DNA of 7,292 bases from Pseudomonadota bacterium (GTDB lineage Bacteria; Pseudomonadota; Gammaproteobacteria; Enterobacterales; Enterobacteriaceae): positions 1 through 7,292 of the forward strand of contig JAEYFY010000464.1 of the NCBI GenBank assembly GCA_023454395.1, written 5' to 3'. This document shows, in pieces, positions 1-7,169 of the stretch. Position numbers and translations under genes: made by a program. Each line of letters begins with the position of its first letter. Positions within the stretch are counted from its first letter, which is position 1. The notes below the pieces were generated by a model. That model had not been told where the DNA came from. It searched no databases and saw only the letters and a list, made by a program, of their open reading frames with translations.

Positions 1-215
1 ACCACTTTGATACCAAAACGTTCAGCATCAAAAACCGGTGTAATTGCGGAGAAAATTTCAATCTCACAACCATTACAACCACCACAGTCAACACGATAAA
101 CATAAGCTGAACGCTGAATATCTTTCAACAATGTCTGTTTTAGCTTTTTAGCCTGTTCATCAAGGGTGATAGGTTGGCTAACATGATGATTAATGGGAAT
201 TTCTGGAAAACTCAT
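1..215 (-). CDS. hyfI: Hydrogenase-4 small subunit HyfI (N-terminal part, cut by window edge)
   Basis: This is the [NiFe]-hydrogenase small subunit of the Hyf complex, related to HycG and NuoB. It carries the [4Fe-4S] cluster closest to the Ni-Fe site and pairs with HyfG in the cytoplasmic arm. I translated it by hand: 71 complete codons are present, beginning [11 protein letters not shown] and running off the left edge. The diagnostic stretch is [14 protein letters not shown] at about residues 43-56, whose CGGC cysteines are the first cluster ligands in this family; it is followed by [10 protein letters not shown]. The ATG (215-213) overlaps the hyfH stop as ATGA, with GGGAG nine bases upstream inside hyfH, which indicates translational coupling. 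The family is usually about 250 residues, so roughly 180 residues and the later cysteine ligands are outside the window. HycG of a Hyc operon is the closest alternative, but the neighbouring hyfD, hyfE and hyfF favour HyfI. Confidence 0.9.
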   Translation of the reverse strand, partial: MSFPEIPINHHVSQPITLDEQAKKLKQTLLKDIQRSAYVYRVDCGGCNGCEIEIFSAITPVFDAERFGIKV

Positions 216-766
216 TTTATTGTACTCCCAATTTCGCCCACACTAATATTTTCACGACCATCAGATAACAAGTTATGTTTACGCTTACATTCAGGGCAAG
301 TTTCAAATTGTGGGCGCATCGCTTCTACGGTTTGCTCATCCCAGCCTGATTGCACTAATAGCTCCATCGCATATTCAACTGATTTTCTAGGCGTAAAGGG
401 TTGATGGCATTCACGGCAATTCAATAACTTAAAAGTTCCTTTGATATAAAGATCTGACTTTTTAGTTACTGCCGTTTCAAACATATCGGATAAAACAATC
501 GCTCTTGTTGGGCAAACTTCTTCACAACGACCACAATAAATACAGCGACCAATGAATAATTGCCAATGACGCTCGCCTGTTTCCAAATTCGTTTCCATCG
601 TTAACGCATTAGCAGGACATGCTGAGGTGCAAGCACCACAGACAATGCATTGCTGTGCATCATATTCAGGCTTTCCTCTGAAACCATCAGGTAAATCCAG
701 AGGTTTAAACGGATACTTGGTCGTTGCTTCGCCTGTTTTGATTATGGTTTTAAACAATTTTAACAT
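212..766 (-). CDS. hyfH: Hydrogenase-4 Fe-S subunit HyfH (HycF/NuoI-like)
   Basis: This 184-residue ferredoxin-type subunit should carry electrons between the formate dehydrogenase side of the complex and the HyfG/HyfI hydrogenase core. Two classical 2[4Fe-4S] motifs are visible: [12 protein letters not shown] (C40, C43, C46, C50) and [12 protein letters not shown] (C75, C78, C81, C85). The N-terminus ([20 protein letters not shown]) matches the amphipathic start expected for NuoI/HycF proteins lying along the membrane arm. The C-terminal third adds two CxxC pairs, CREC (117-120) and CPEC (157-160), which could bind a single metal ion in a ribbon- or rubredoxin-like fold. Length is close to E. 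coli HyfH and HycF (about 180). The ATG lies 11 bases after the hyfG stop, and GAGGGA (779-774) overlapping that stop gives a seven-base spacing. The gene ends in the ATGA overlap with hyfI. Confidence 0.95.
   Translation of the reverse strand: MLKLFKTIIKTGEATTKYPFKPLDLPDGFRGKPEYDAQQCIVCGACTSACPANALTMETNLETGERHWQLFIGRCIYCGRCEEVCPTRAIVLSDMFETAVTKKSDLYIKGTFKLLNCRECHQPFTPRKSVEYAMELLVQSGWDEQTVEAMRPQFETCPECKRKHNLLSDGRENISVGEIGSTIK
225..229 (-). promoter_or_regulatory. Ribosome binding site for hyfI inside the end of hyfH
   Basis: GGGAG on the minus strand is nine bases before the ATG at 215-213. That start overlaps the hyfH stop as ATGA. The site confirms the hyfI start despite the four-base gene overlap and indicates coupled translation. 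Confidence 0.6.
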
Positions 767-777
767 CGTTCATTCCC

Positions 778-2511
778 TCACTTGAGCGGCGAATTTTTAC
801 GTTCGATGCTGTAACGTTCAATTTCTTTGTAAGAAACTGTTTTAGATTTACGTTTTTTCACATCGACGAGCGTTACCCTGTCAGTACAGGAATAACAAGG
901 GTCAAGACTACCGATAATTAACGGCGCATCAGAGACGGTATTTCCTTGCAACATATAACGTAATACGGGCCAGTTAGCATAAGTTGCAGCACGGCAACGC
1001 CAGCGGAATAATTTTTGGTTATCACCCAACATACTCCAGTGAACATCTTCACCGCGTGGTGCTTCAGTAAAGCCCAGTGCAAATTTATATGGCTGATAAG
1101 TAAAGCCTTCGGTTAATAATGGACCTTCTGGCAAGTTATCTAAGGCATATTCAATCATTGCCATTGAATCCAAGACTTCTTTAATACGTACCATCACACG
1201 GGAAAATACGTCGCCACCTTCATAACTAAAGAGCGTCAGCGGAAGATTGCCATAATCTGCAAAGGGGTGGTCAAAACGCACATCACGCTTAAAGCCACTC
1301 GCTCTTATCATTGGACCTACCGGGCTAAAATCACGAGCCACTTTCTTATCTAAGATACCAACACCGACAGTACGTTGTTCCATATTCGGCGCTGATAGCA
1401 ATATATCCACTAATTCAGTGACTTCTTTACGCATTTCTCTAACAAGTTGGATAGTCTTCAGACGCTGATCTTTTAAAATATCGCGACGAATCCCCCCAAT
1501 TAAGTTCAAGCCATACGTTTTACGCGCACCAGTGAGCATTTCTGCAATCTGCATTGATTTTTCACGAATACGGAAAAATTGCATAAAGCCAGTATCAAAG
1601 CCTGTAAAGTGACTGGCTAAACCAATGTTTAATAAATGGCTATGAAGACGTTCAACTTCTAATAGGATAGAACGAATAGTATGCGCACGACGTGGCACTT
1701 CAATGCCTAACGCATTTTCAACAGAAGTGACATACGCCACGCTGTGAGTAAAACCACAGATACCACACACGCGGTCTGATAAGAAGGTCACTTCGTTATA
1801 ACCCATACGGGTTTCAGCCAGTTTTTCCATACCACGGTGAACATAGAACATGCGGTAATCGGCATCGACAATGTTTTCACCGTCTACGAATAAGCGAAAG
1901 TGTCCCGGTTCATCAGAGGTAATGTGCATAGGGCCAATTGGCACAACACGCGCATCTTGCTTACCTTCGTTCACGAAAGGATAAGTTTCAACTTCGGTTG
2001 CTGGTGCTGGACGTTGGCGATAATCCATCGCATCTTTACGCAGTGGATACATCTCTTCAGGCCAGTCATCGGGAAGCACTAAACGACGTTCATCAGGTAA
2101 ACCAACCGGGATAAGACCATACATATCACGAATTTCACGCTCACCCCACACGGCTGCTGGGACACGCGGAGTCACTGACGGGAATTCTAAAGTGATTGGG
2201 CTAACATGCGCTTTTACAACAACCCAGCATTTTTCACCCTCTTCCATTGATAATGCGTAATAAACAGCATAGTCCCCGTTTAAACTACGTTCGTCATTAC
2301 CGAATAAAACAGGTAACCAACCGCCTAAGCCGTAATACAGGTATTCCACCACTTCAGGAAGTGATTCCGTTTTTACTGTTATCGTCAATTGATCAGCGGT
2401 TTGTCGCTCTTCATCAAGAACTGCTGATGGGAATTTTTCACGAACCTTGGCAACGTAATCTCCGCCTAGTTCTTTTCCCTCTTTTCTACTGACATAATTT
2501 TGGTAGCTCAC
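778..2511 (-). CDS. hyfG: Hydrogenase-4 large catalytic subunit HyfG (NuoC-NuoD fusion, HycE-like)
   Basis: This is the catalytic subunit that holds the Ni-Fe(CN)2CO centre and interconverts protons and H2. It has 577 residues. Residues 1 to about 170 are a NuoC-like domain (WGEREIRDMYG at 122-132, then LPDDWPEEMYPLRKD). The rest is the NuoD-like hydrogenase domain. Both nickel-ligand pairs are present: RVCGICGFTH (C249, C252) and DPCYSCTDR (C539, C542). EAPRGED (483-489) is also conserved. After R545 there is a 32-residue tail ending ERKNSPLK. It matches the extension that endopeptidase HycI removes from E. coli HycE after metal insertion, so processing is expected here. The start is GTG (2511-2509), one base after the hyfF stop, with AGGAG at seven-base spacing. 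Versus the E. coli HyfG I recall (about 555 residues), the segment SPVGPMIRASGFKRDV (396-411) is retained, as it is in HycE. Confidence 0.96.
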   Translation of the reverse strand: MSYQNYVSRKEGKELGGDYVAKVREKFPSAVLDEERQTADQLTITVKTESLPEVVEYLYYGLGGWLPVLFGNDERSLNGDYAVYYALSMEEGEKCWVVVKAHVSPITLEFPSVTPRVPAAVWGEREIRDMYGLIPVGLPDERRLVLPDDWPEEMYPLRKDAMDYRQRPAPATEVETYPFVNEGKQDARVVPIGPMHITSDEPGHFRLFVDGENIVDADYRMFYVHRGMEKLAETRMGYNEVTFLSDRVCGICGFTHSVAYVTSVENALGIEVPRRAHTIRSILLEVERLHSHLLNIGLASHFTGFDTGFMQFFRIREKSMQIAEMLTGARKTYGLNLIGGIRRDILKDQRLKTIQLVREMRKEVTELVDILLSAPNMEQRTVGVGILDKKVARDFSPVGPMIRASGFKRDVRFDHPFADYGNLPLTLFSYEGGDVFSRVMVRIKEVLDSMAMIEYALDNLPEGPLLTEGFTYQPYKFALGFTEAPRGEDVHWSMLGDNQKLFRWRCRAATYANWPVLRYMLQGNTVSDAPLIIGSLDPCYSCTDRVTLVDVKKRKSKTVSYKEIERYSIERKNSPLK

Positions 2512-2512
2512 G

Positions 2513-4081
2513 TTACATCTCCTGAACCGATGTGGATGGATTGTTGATTAAAGCCGCTGGCCATGCATAAGTAGGTGACTCACTTTTATCAATATTCATC
2601 ACGATATTAGCGGCATTTTCTAACAGCTCGCTGACAGGTTTAGGAATGTGAGTTCCCATTAACAGCATAAGTGCAATCAGAATGACCATTGGTAATGTGG
2701 TTAAAATTCCCAGTTCACCTTTAGCAACAACATCAGGTTTTGGACCAAAGACAGTTTTAGCCACCATACGAACTAAACCACCTAACACTATGGTCAATAA
2801 CAATAATAATAGGATAGTTAGCCCAATGTGCTGAGAAGCTAAACCTGCCACAACAATCATAAATTCACTAATAAAGACGTTGAAAGGAGGCATACCGCCT
2901 AACGCTAAAGCGCCACCAGCAAAAAGAGCGGCACTTAATGGCATCACTTTAAACATGCCTTTCACGACATTTAAATCACGAGTACCGTATTTCAATAACA
3001 CGTTACCGGAGCCACAGAACAACAGTGCTTTCGCTAAACTGTGGTTTAAGGTGTGGAATAAAGCAGCCAAAATACCAATTGGTCCGCCAATCCCTAATGC
3101 GACGGCAATTAATCCCATGTTTTCCACACTGGAATACGCTAAAAGACGTTTCATATCGCGCTGAATAAGAATAAAGAACGCCGCGATAGCAACAGAGAGG
3201 AAGCCAAAGATTAACAGTAAGTTACGTGTAAATTCAGTACCAATTGCCGCATCAATAATGGTGTAGTAACGAATGATAATTAACAGCGCACAATTCAGTA
3301 AAACTGCTGATAACAGCGCACTGACAGGGCTTGGTGCTTCACTGTGTGCGTCTGGTAACCATGCGTGCATTGGGAATAACCCCGTTTTGGTACCGAAACC
3401 GATTAAAATAAAGACAAAAGCTAAATGCATCAGTGTTGGGTCTAACTGGTCTGTATATTTCAACACTTCAGTCCAGAAGATAGCCTGATCTGGATCAGGC
3501 ATAAAGCTTGCGGCATTGGCATAAACCAAAATAGTTCCGAAAAGACCAAATGCCACACCCACACTACAAATAATGATGTACTTCCACGCAGCTTCCAAAG
3601 AAGAACGTTGACCATAAATTCCAACTAAGAATGCAGAACTTAGGGTTGTTGCTTCAATGGCTGCCCACATTAAGATCAAGTTATTACTCGTAATTGCTAA
3701 TAACATGGTGAATAAAAACAGGTGGAAGAAACCATAATAATTACACAAAGTGCGTACTGAGATTTCGCCCTCATCCACTTCGTGATTCATATAGCCAATA
3801 GAATAAAGCCCTGTTAAAAAGCCGATAATACCTAAGATGGCGAGGAATAATGCGCCAAGACTATCCACATGAACCCAATTAGCAGCAGCCAATATTTCGC
3901 CATGAGACATGACATCTGCCACAGCCCCTAATGCAGCGATTAACAATACGGTGATACCAATAGCATGGATCCCTGTTACAACAGGACGCGCACCCGCTTT
4001 TAATAACGGGCTAAGAAACGCCAGTATTGAAAATACCAACGGTGCAAACATTAAAATTGTTAACATGGTTGTTTGGTTCAT
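2513..4081 (-). CDS. hyfF: Hydrogenase-4 membrane subunit HyfF (NuoL/M/N-type antiporter-like)
   Basis: This 522-residue polytopic inner-membrane protein belongs to the proton-translocating NADH-quinone oxidoreductase / Mrp antiporter family. It is one of the subunits present in Hyf but absent from the minimal Hyc complex. Hydrophobic segments run almost throughout (roughly 14 predicted helices). Family landmarks are visible: WAAIEATT with E143 (the TM5 glutamate), [19 protein letters not shown] with K232 (the TM7 lysine), [16 protein letters not shown] (308-323), [13 protein letters not shown] with K351, and [13 protein letters not shown] with E406, which aligns with the TM12 charge of NuoM. 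Length agrees with E. coli HyfF (about 526). The final 30 or so residues are polar. The ATG follows the hyfE stop by four bases. GAGGAG touches the ATG, so the effective Shine-Dalgarno is more likely AAGGGG at 4094-4089. Proton pumping is inferred from the family. Confidence 0.95.
   Translation of the reverse strand: MNQTTMLTILMFAPLVFSILAFLSPLLKAGARPVVTGIHAIGITVLLIAALGAVADVMSHGEILAAANWVHVDSLGALFLAILGIIGFLTGLYSIGYMNHEVDEGEISVRTLCNYYGFFHLFLFTMLLAITSNNLILMWAAIEATTLSSAFLVGIYGQRSSLEAAWKYIIICSVGVAFGLFGTILVYANAASFMPDPDQAIFWTEVLKYTDQLDPTLMHLAFVFILIGFGTKTGLFPMHAWLPDAHSEAPSPVSALLSAVLLNCALLIIIRYYTIIDAAIGTEFTRNLLLIFGFLSVAIAAFFILIQRDMKRLLAYSSVENMGLIAVALGIGGPIGILAALFHTLNHSLAKALLFCGSGNVLLKYGTRDLNVVKGMFKVMPLSAALFAGGALALGGMPPFNVFISEFMIVVAGLASQHIGLTILLLLLLTIVLGGLVRMVAKTVFGPKPDVVAKGELGILTTLPMVILIALMLLMGTHIPKPVSELLENAANIVMNIDKSESPTYAWPAALINNPSTSVQEM
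2519..2523 (-). promoter_or_regulatory. Ribosome binding site supporting the GTG start of hyfG
   Basis: The minus strand reads CAGGAGATGTAACGTG. AGGAG lies within the last codons of hyfF and has seven-base spacing to GTG (2511-2509). The intervening ATG is the final methionine codon of hyfF and is in another frame, so it does not compete. This supports GTG as the true hyfG start. Confidence 0.65.
3483..3500. repeat. Perfect inverted repeat (8-base arms) within hyfF
   Basis: GCCTGATC-TG-GATCAGGC has two perfect eight-base arms and a two-base centre. It contains two GATC (Dam-type) sites six bases apart. It falls in the codons for PDPDQA of the HyfF loop at about residues 195-200. No poly-T run follows on the coding strand, so it does not look like a terminator. 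Confidence 0.6.
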
Positions 4082-4085
4082 CTCC

Positions 4086-4736
4086 TCACCCCTTCAGCGC
4101 GGTCAGTTGATCCACGTTCAGTGTGTTGAGCGTGCGGTAAATCTTACGAGCCAACACTGCCATAACGATCACAGCAAAGATGGCGTCTGTGGCGATACCA
4201 ATTTCGACCAGTTCTGGCGCTCTCCACGCTAATAATGCCAGTGTTAAATGAGAGCCGTTTTCCATTAAACAGTAACCAAAAGCTTGTTTTAGGATATTGC
4301 GCTGAGTCACGATGCAAAGTAGACCCAACATAAAGTGCCCCAGAGAAACTGCGAGTGCAGGTTTCAAATCAACAACCATTGGGATTTGAATTGGCTCTAC
4401 CACAAACCAACTTAAAATGACGATAACAGCAGCCAGCAACATTAAAAATGCAGGGCTAATAACACTGATATTCGCACTAGGATCGGATAACTTACGGAAT
4501 GCAAATCCTAAAATAAGTGGCACAAGCAGAACTTTAGTAAAGAAGGCGGTGATCGCCCAAAGTGTAAGTTGGTGTGCATCTAATGTATTGGCTAAAGTGA
4601 CGAAAATCATCACTAAAACGAAAGATTGCAATGCATAGAACCAACAGGATGCAATCGGCTTTTTAGCGCCAATTACCAGCAGCGAGGTGATCATCATTAA
4701 CCCCGCCAAATTGTTTACGATAAGTGCTCCAGTCAT
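4086..4736 (-). CDS. hyfE: Hydrogenase-4 membrane subunit HyfE (NuoK-like)
   Basis: This is a small integral membrane protein of the Hyf complex, 216 residues, the same length I recall for E. coli HyfE. About seven hydrophobic segments are visible (roughly 5-24, 30-50, 57-79, 91-112, 127-145, 152-170 and 177-196). Its C-terminal half resembles NuoK/MrpC-type proteins and carries acidic residues close to the membrane: E159 in [10 protein letters not shown], and E175, E178 and D184 in [16 protein letters not shown]. These are candidates for the buried carboxylates of the proton pathway; that role is inference. The ATG at 4736-4734 is preceded by AGGGAG at seven-base spacing, and this Shine-Dalgarno runs straight on from the hyfD stop (TAAGGGAG). 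The gene ends CTG AAG GGG TGA, whose last bases supply the ribosome site for hyfF. Its place between hyfD and hyfF is diagnostic of hyf rather than hyc. Confidence 0.94.
   Translation of the reverse strand: MTGALIVNNLAGLMMITSLLVIGAKKPIASCWFYALQSFVLVMIFVTLANTLDAHQLTLWAITAFFTKVLLVPLILGFAFRKLSDPSANISVISPAFLMLLAAVIVILSWFVVEPIQIPMVVDLKPALAVSLGHFMLGLLCIVTQRNILKQAFGYCLMENGSHLTLALLAWRAPELVEIGIATDAIFAVIVMAVLARKIYRTLNTLNVDQLTALKG
4089..4094 (-). promoter_or_regulatory. Ribosome binding site for hyfF inside the end of hyfE
   Basis: The minus strand reads GAAGGGGTGAGGAGATG. AAGGGG, made of the last codons of hyfE, sits seven bases before the hyfF ATG. A second purine run, GAGGAG (4087-4082), abuts the ATG directly and is badly spaced. 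Ribosomes finishing hyfE would sit on the hyfF start, so coupling is likely. Confidence 0.55.
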
Positions 4737-4748
4737 GATTTATCTCCC

Positions 4749-6191
4749 TTATCCTAGCCAAGTGACTGCGATAACACTGGATGCAAAGGACATCACAATC
4801 AGTATTCCAATCACAATTTGCATTGCCATAGGAACAGGTTGCCCTTGTGCAACTTCTGTACTTGGTTTGCCAGGAACGACACGACCAAACCAGTAGATAA
4901 ACCAAGTGAAGCTAGCAACAGACTCAATCAGCACTAGCACCATAATTGGTGTCATCACCCAGAAAACACTCGACAGTTCAAAACCTGCGGCAAAAATTGG
5001 GAATTTACTAAAGAAGCCATTCATTGGAGGAACCCCGGCAATTGCCAGCGCGGCAACACAGAAACCCACACCCAATAATGGATATTTATTAATTAACCCT
5101 TTTAAGCGCGGCAACATACGAGTACCACAGCTATAACTCAATGCACCGGCAACTAAGAAGAACAAGCTTTTCGCGAAGGCATGGTTAAAGATATAAGCAA
5201 TACCGCCTTCAAACGCTTCGCGCGGCCCAAAGATAGAAATAGATAATGCAAGGAAGATATAAGAGAGCTGAGTGATGGTTGACCATGCTAATAGGCGTTT
5301 CATATCTTTTTGTGGCAGATACATCATAAAGCCATAAATCAACGTGATAACCGCCATGGTAATACCCACCCAACCAATAAGGTGAGGAACATCACCATCT
5401 GCTGACATAATCGCACGAGCAAAGATATAAACACCGACTTTTACCATTGATGCGGCGTGTAAGTAAGCACTCACAGGTGTTGGAGCTTCCATCGCATCAG
5501 GTAGCCAAGCTTGCAGTGGTAATTGAGCTGATTTACCCCAAGCCGCAAAGAGAATCCCACCAAACACAATCAGTTTGGTTGGCTCATCTAACGTTGCGAT
5601 TGCGGTTAATTCAAATGTCCCCGTACTCACAAACAAGGTCGCAGCCGCAAGATAAAGACCGATTGAAGCAACATGAGTGATCAACAACGCTTTCATTGCT
5701 GAGCGGAGCGATTTGTCAGATTGGTAGTAGCCGATTAATCCCCAAGAACACCCCCCGGTGATTTCGAAAAACAGGAGTTGACCTAAAATAGTCGATGAAA
5801 GGACTAAACCCGCCATTGCACCAATAAAAATCAGCAAGAAGGCATAATAGCGACGAGTACCATCATGTGGATGCTCGCGATTGCCATTGGTCAGATAGCC
5901 AGTAGAGTAAAAACTCACCAACAATCCTAAGAACACAACCGCGAAAGCAATCAATGTACTGACACGATCAATGGTAAAACCAAAGAGCGCAACATCACCA
6001 TATTGTACTAGCGTAATTGTGGTATCGACTTTACCTTCAGCGAGGAACTGCCAACCTAAAACAACCGTTCCTAATGTGGCTAATAAAGCGAACAGTGTAC
6101 ATAACCACTTCGCCATCCGATTTGGCATTAAGGACGTAATCAACGCCCCCGCAAATGGGATGAGTAAGGTCGCAAGAGCTATATTTTCCAT
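4749..6191 (-). CDS. hyfD: Hydrogenase-4 membrane subunit HyfD (NuoL-type antiporter-like)
   Basis: This polytopic inner-membrane subunit of the NuoL/M/N family is a paralogue of HyfF and HyfB. From the start chosen here it has 480 residues (MENIALATLLIP). Conserved landmarks, numbered from this start, are LLFFEITGGCSW with E143 (TM5 glutamate), WGKSAQLPLQAWLPDAMEAP with K220 (TM7 lysine), HAASMVKVGVYIF with K251, NHAFAKSLFF with K341, and PPMNGFFSKF with K396 (TM12 lysine). All are present, consistent with a working ion channel. An in-frame ATG nine bases further upstream (6200-6198) would give 483 residues (MLTMENIAL). However, AAGGAG (6208-6203) is only two bases from that ATG and eleven from the ATG at 6191. 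E. coli HyfD, as I recall it, also begins MEN and has 479 residues, so I prefer 6191. The hyfC stop is part of the same Shine-Dalgarno (TAAGGAG). Confidence 0.94.
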   Translation of the reverse strand: MENIALATLLIPFAGALITSLMPNRMAKWLCTLFALLATLGTVVLGWQFLAEGKVDTTITLVQYGDVALFGFTIDRVSTLIAFAVVFLGLLVSFYSTGYLTNGNREHPHDGTRRYYAFLLIFIGAMAGLVLSSTILGQLLFFEITGGCSWGLIGYYQSDKSLRSAMKALLITHVASIGLYLAAATLFVSTGTFELTAIATLDEPTKLIVFGGILFAAWGKSAQLPLQAWLPDAMEAPTPVSAYLHAASMVKVGVYIFARAIMSADGDVPHLIGWVGITMAVITLIYGFMMYLPQKDMKRLLAWSTITQLSYIFLALSISIFGPREAFEGGIAYIFNHAFAKSLFFLVAGALSYSCGTRMLPRLKGLINKYPLLGVGFCVAALAIAGVPPMNGFFSKFPIFAAGFELSSVFWVMTPIMVLVLIESVASFTWFIYWFGRVVPGKPSTEVAQGQPVPMAMQIVIGILIVMSFASSVIAVTWLG

Positions 6192-6202
6192 TGTAAGCAT
6201 CG

Positions 6203-6208
6203 CTCCTT
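6203..6208 (-). promoter_or_regulatory. Ribosome binding site deciding the hyfD start
   Basis: The minus strand reads TAAGGAGCGATGCTTACAATG. The hyfC stop TAA shares its last two A residues with AAGGAG. The first ATG is two bases away, too close for normal initiation; the second is eleven bases away. This favours the second ATG (6191-6189) as the hyfD start. Confidence 0.65.
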
Positions 6209-7157
6209 ATAGACCGGTTAAATAGAAAACAAGAGCCAGTGCCGCAACACCGAATCCTAACCATGTCACATGGTGAGTCAGTAAGAAGCGACCACGCGCT
6301 AAACTGTTTTCAACCAATGACGCTAATACAAACACCACTAACAGCTTCACTGCCATTAAAACTAACGCAATGGTCAGTGCAATAAAGGTGAATTCTGTTG
6401 CTTTACCGAAAGGAATAAATATGGCCAAAAACAGTTCAGCCACTACCACTTGTTTTAAACCAAGACCCAGTTTCACCATGGCAAAACCAGAGCCTGAATA
6501 CTCAGTTAATGGACCTTCTTGTAACTCTTGCTCAGCTTCCGCAACGTCGAATGGCATTTTGCCCATTTCGATAAAAGCGGCAAAAGCACAAGCTAATAAG
6601 GCTAACAGTGTGGCAGTTGGTGATACCCAACCTTGAGCAAGTGTTGCACTAATGGTGCCGACGTTGGTTGAACCCACAATTAACGCCACCACAATCAGTG
6701 ATAACACTAAGATAGGCTCTACTAACACACCCAGCGTTAATTCACGGCTAGCACCAATACCTGCAAACGTGCTTCCTGAATCCAGACCAGATAAAGAGAA
6801 GAAGAAACGATAAAGTGCAAACAGATAAATCAGTGCGATAAGGTCGGCTGCACCCGCAAACAGTGACGTTGCGGTAAAGACAGGCAACGCCATCGCAACC
6901 ACCAGCATACTTCCCAGTAACACATAAGGCATCACTTGGAAGATCACGCCAGATTGCTCAGGTGCCACAGATTGACGTTTAAATAACTTAAAGATATCTC
7001 GATAATCTTGCAAAATCCCGGGGCCTTGACGCGAATGCATCTTGGCGCGAATTGTGCGCGAAATACCTGTACATAATGGGGTTATCGCTAACAAAAAGAG
7101 TGCTTGTATTAGTGCGAATATGCCCATCATTAACGTAGGTGCTTCTTGGAAAGTCAT
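6207..7157 (-). CDS. hyfC: Hydrogenase-4 membrane anchor subunit HyfC (NuoH/HycD-like)
   Basis: This 316-residue integral membrane protein is homologous to NuoH of complex I and HycD of formate hydrogenlyase-1. It anchors the cytoplasmic HyfG/HyfI module to the membrane arm. About eight hydrophobic segments are visible. The first cytoplasmic loop has the family pattern RAKMHSRQGPG (37-47) followed by DYRDIFKLFKR (51-61). The second has EMGKMPFDVAEAEQELQEG (197-215) and then LTEYSG, equivalent to the acidic loop of NuoH that faces the hydrogenase-like module. Length matches E. coli HyfC (about 315). The ATG (7157-7155) is preceded by TAAGGAGAGGGACTT, in which AAGGAG overlaps the hyfB stop and lies eight bases from the start. 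HycD is the alternative identity, but the hyfB end upstream and hyfD downstream settle it as HyfC. Confidence 0.95.
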   Translation of the reverse strand: MTFQEAPTLMMGIFALIQALFLLAITPLCTGISRTIRAKMHSRQGPGILQDYRDIFKLFKRQSVAPEQSGVIFQVMPYVLLGSMLVVAMALPVFTATSLFAGAADLIALIYLFALYRFFFSLSGLDSGSTFAGIGASRELTLGVLVEPILVLSLIVVALIVGSTNVGTISATLAQGWVSPTATLLALLACAFAAFIEMGKMPFDVAEAEQELQEGPLTEYSGSGFAMVKLGLGLKQVVVAELFLAIFIPFGKATEFTFIALTIALVLMAVKLLVVFVLASLVENSLARGRFLLTHHVTWLGFGVAALALVFYLTGL

Positions 7158-7169
7158 AAGTCCCTCTCC

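Noticed and set aside
174..404. Plus-strand open frame of 76 codons opposite hyfH and hyfI
   Set aside because: It lies antisense to two well-supported genes and has no recognisable motif. It looks like a chance open frame.
1693..1707. Possible sigma-54 promoter on the plus strand (TGGCAC followed by TGCC)
   Set aside because: The spacing between the GG and GC elements is one base short of the consensus. It lies inside hyfG and points against the operon.
2796..2830. Short repetitive AAT/TAA-rich run in hyfF
   Set aside because: It encodes a leucine/isoleucine-rich transmembrane helix (codons TTA, TTG and ATT), so the repeat is explained by coding.
4663..4905. Minus-strand open frame of 80 codons across the hyfD/hyfE junction in another frame
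   Set aside because: It overlaps real coding sequence of both genes and shows a low-complexity, family-less translation, so it is a frame shadow.
4749..6191. hyfD and hyfF as a recent gene duplication
   Set aside because: They share family motifs but are divergent paralogues, as NuoL and NuoM are. There is no long stretch of shared nucleotide sequence by eye.
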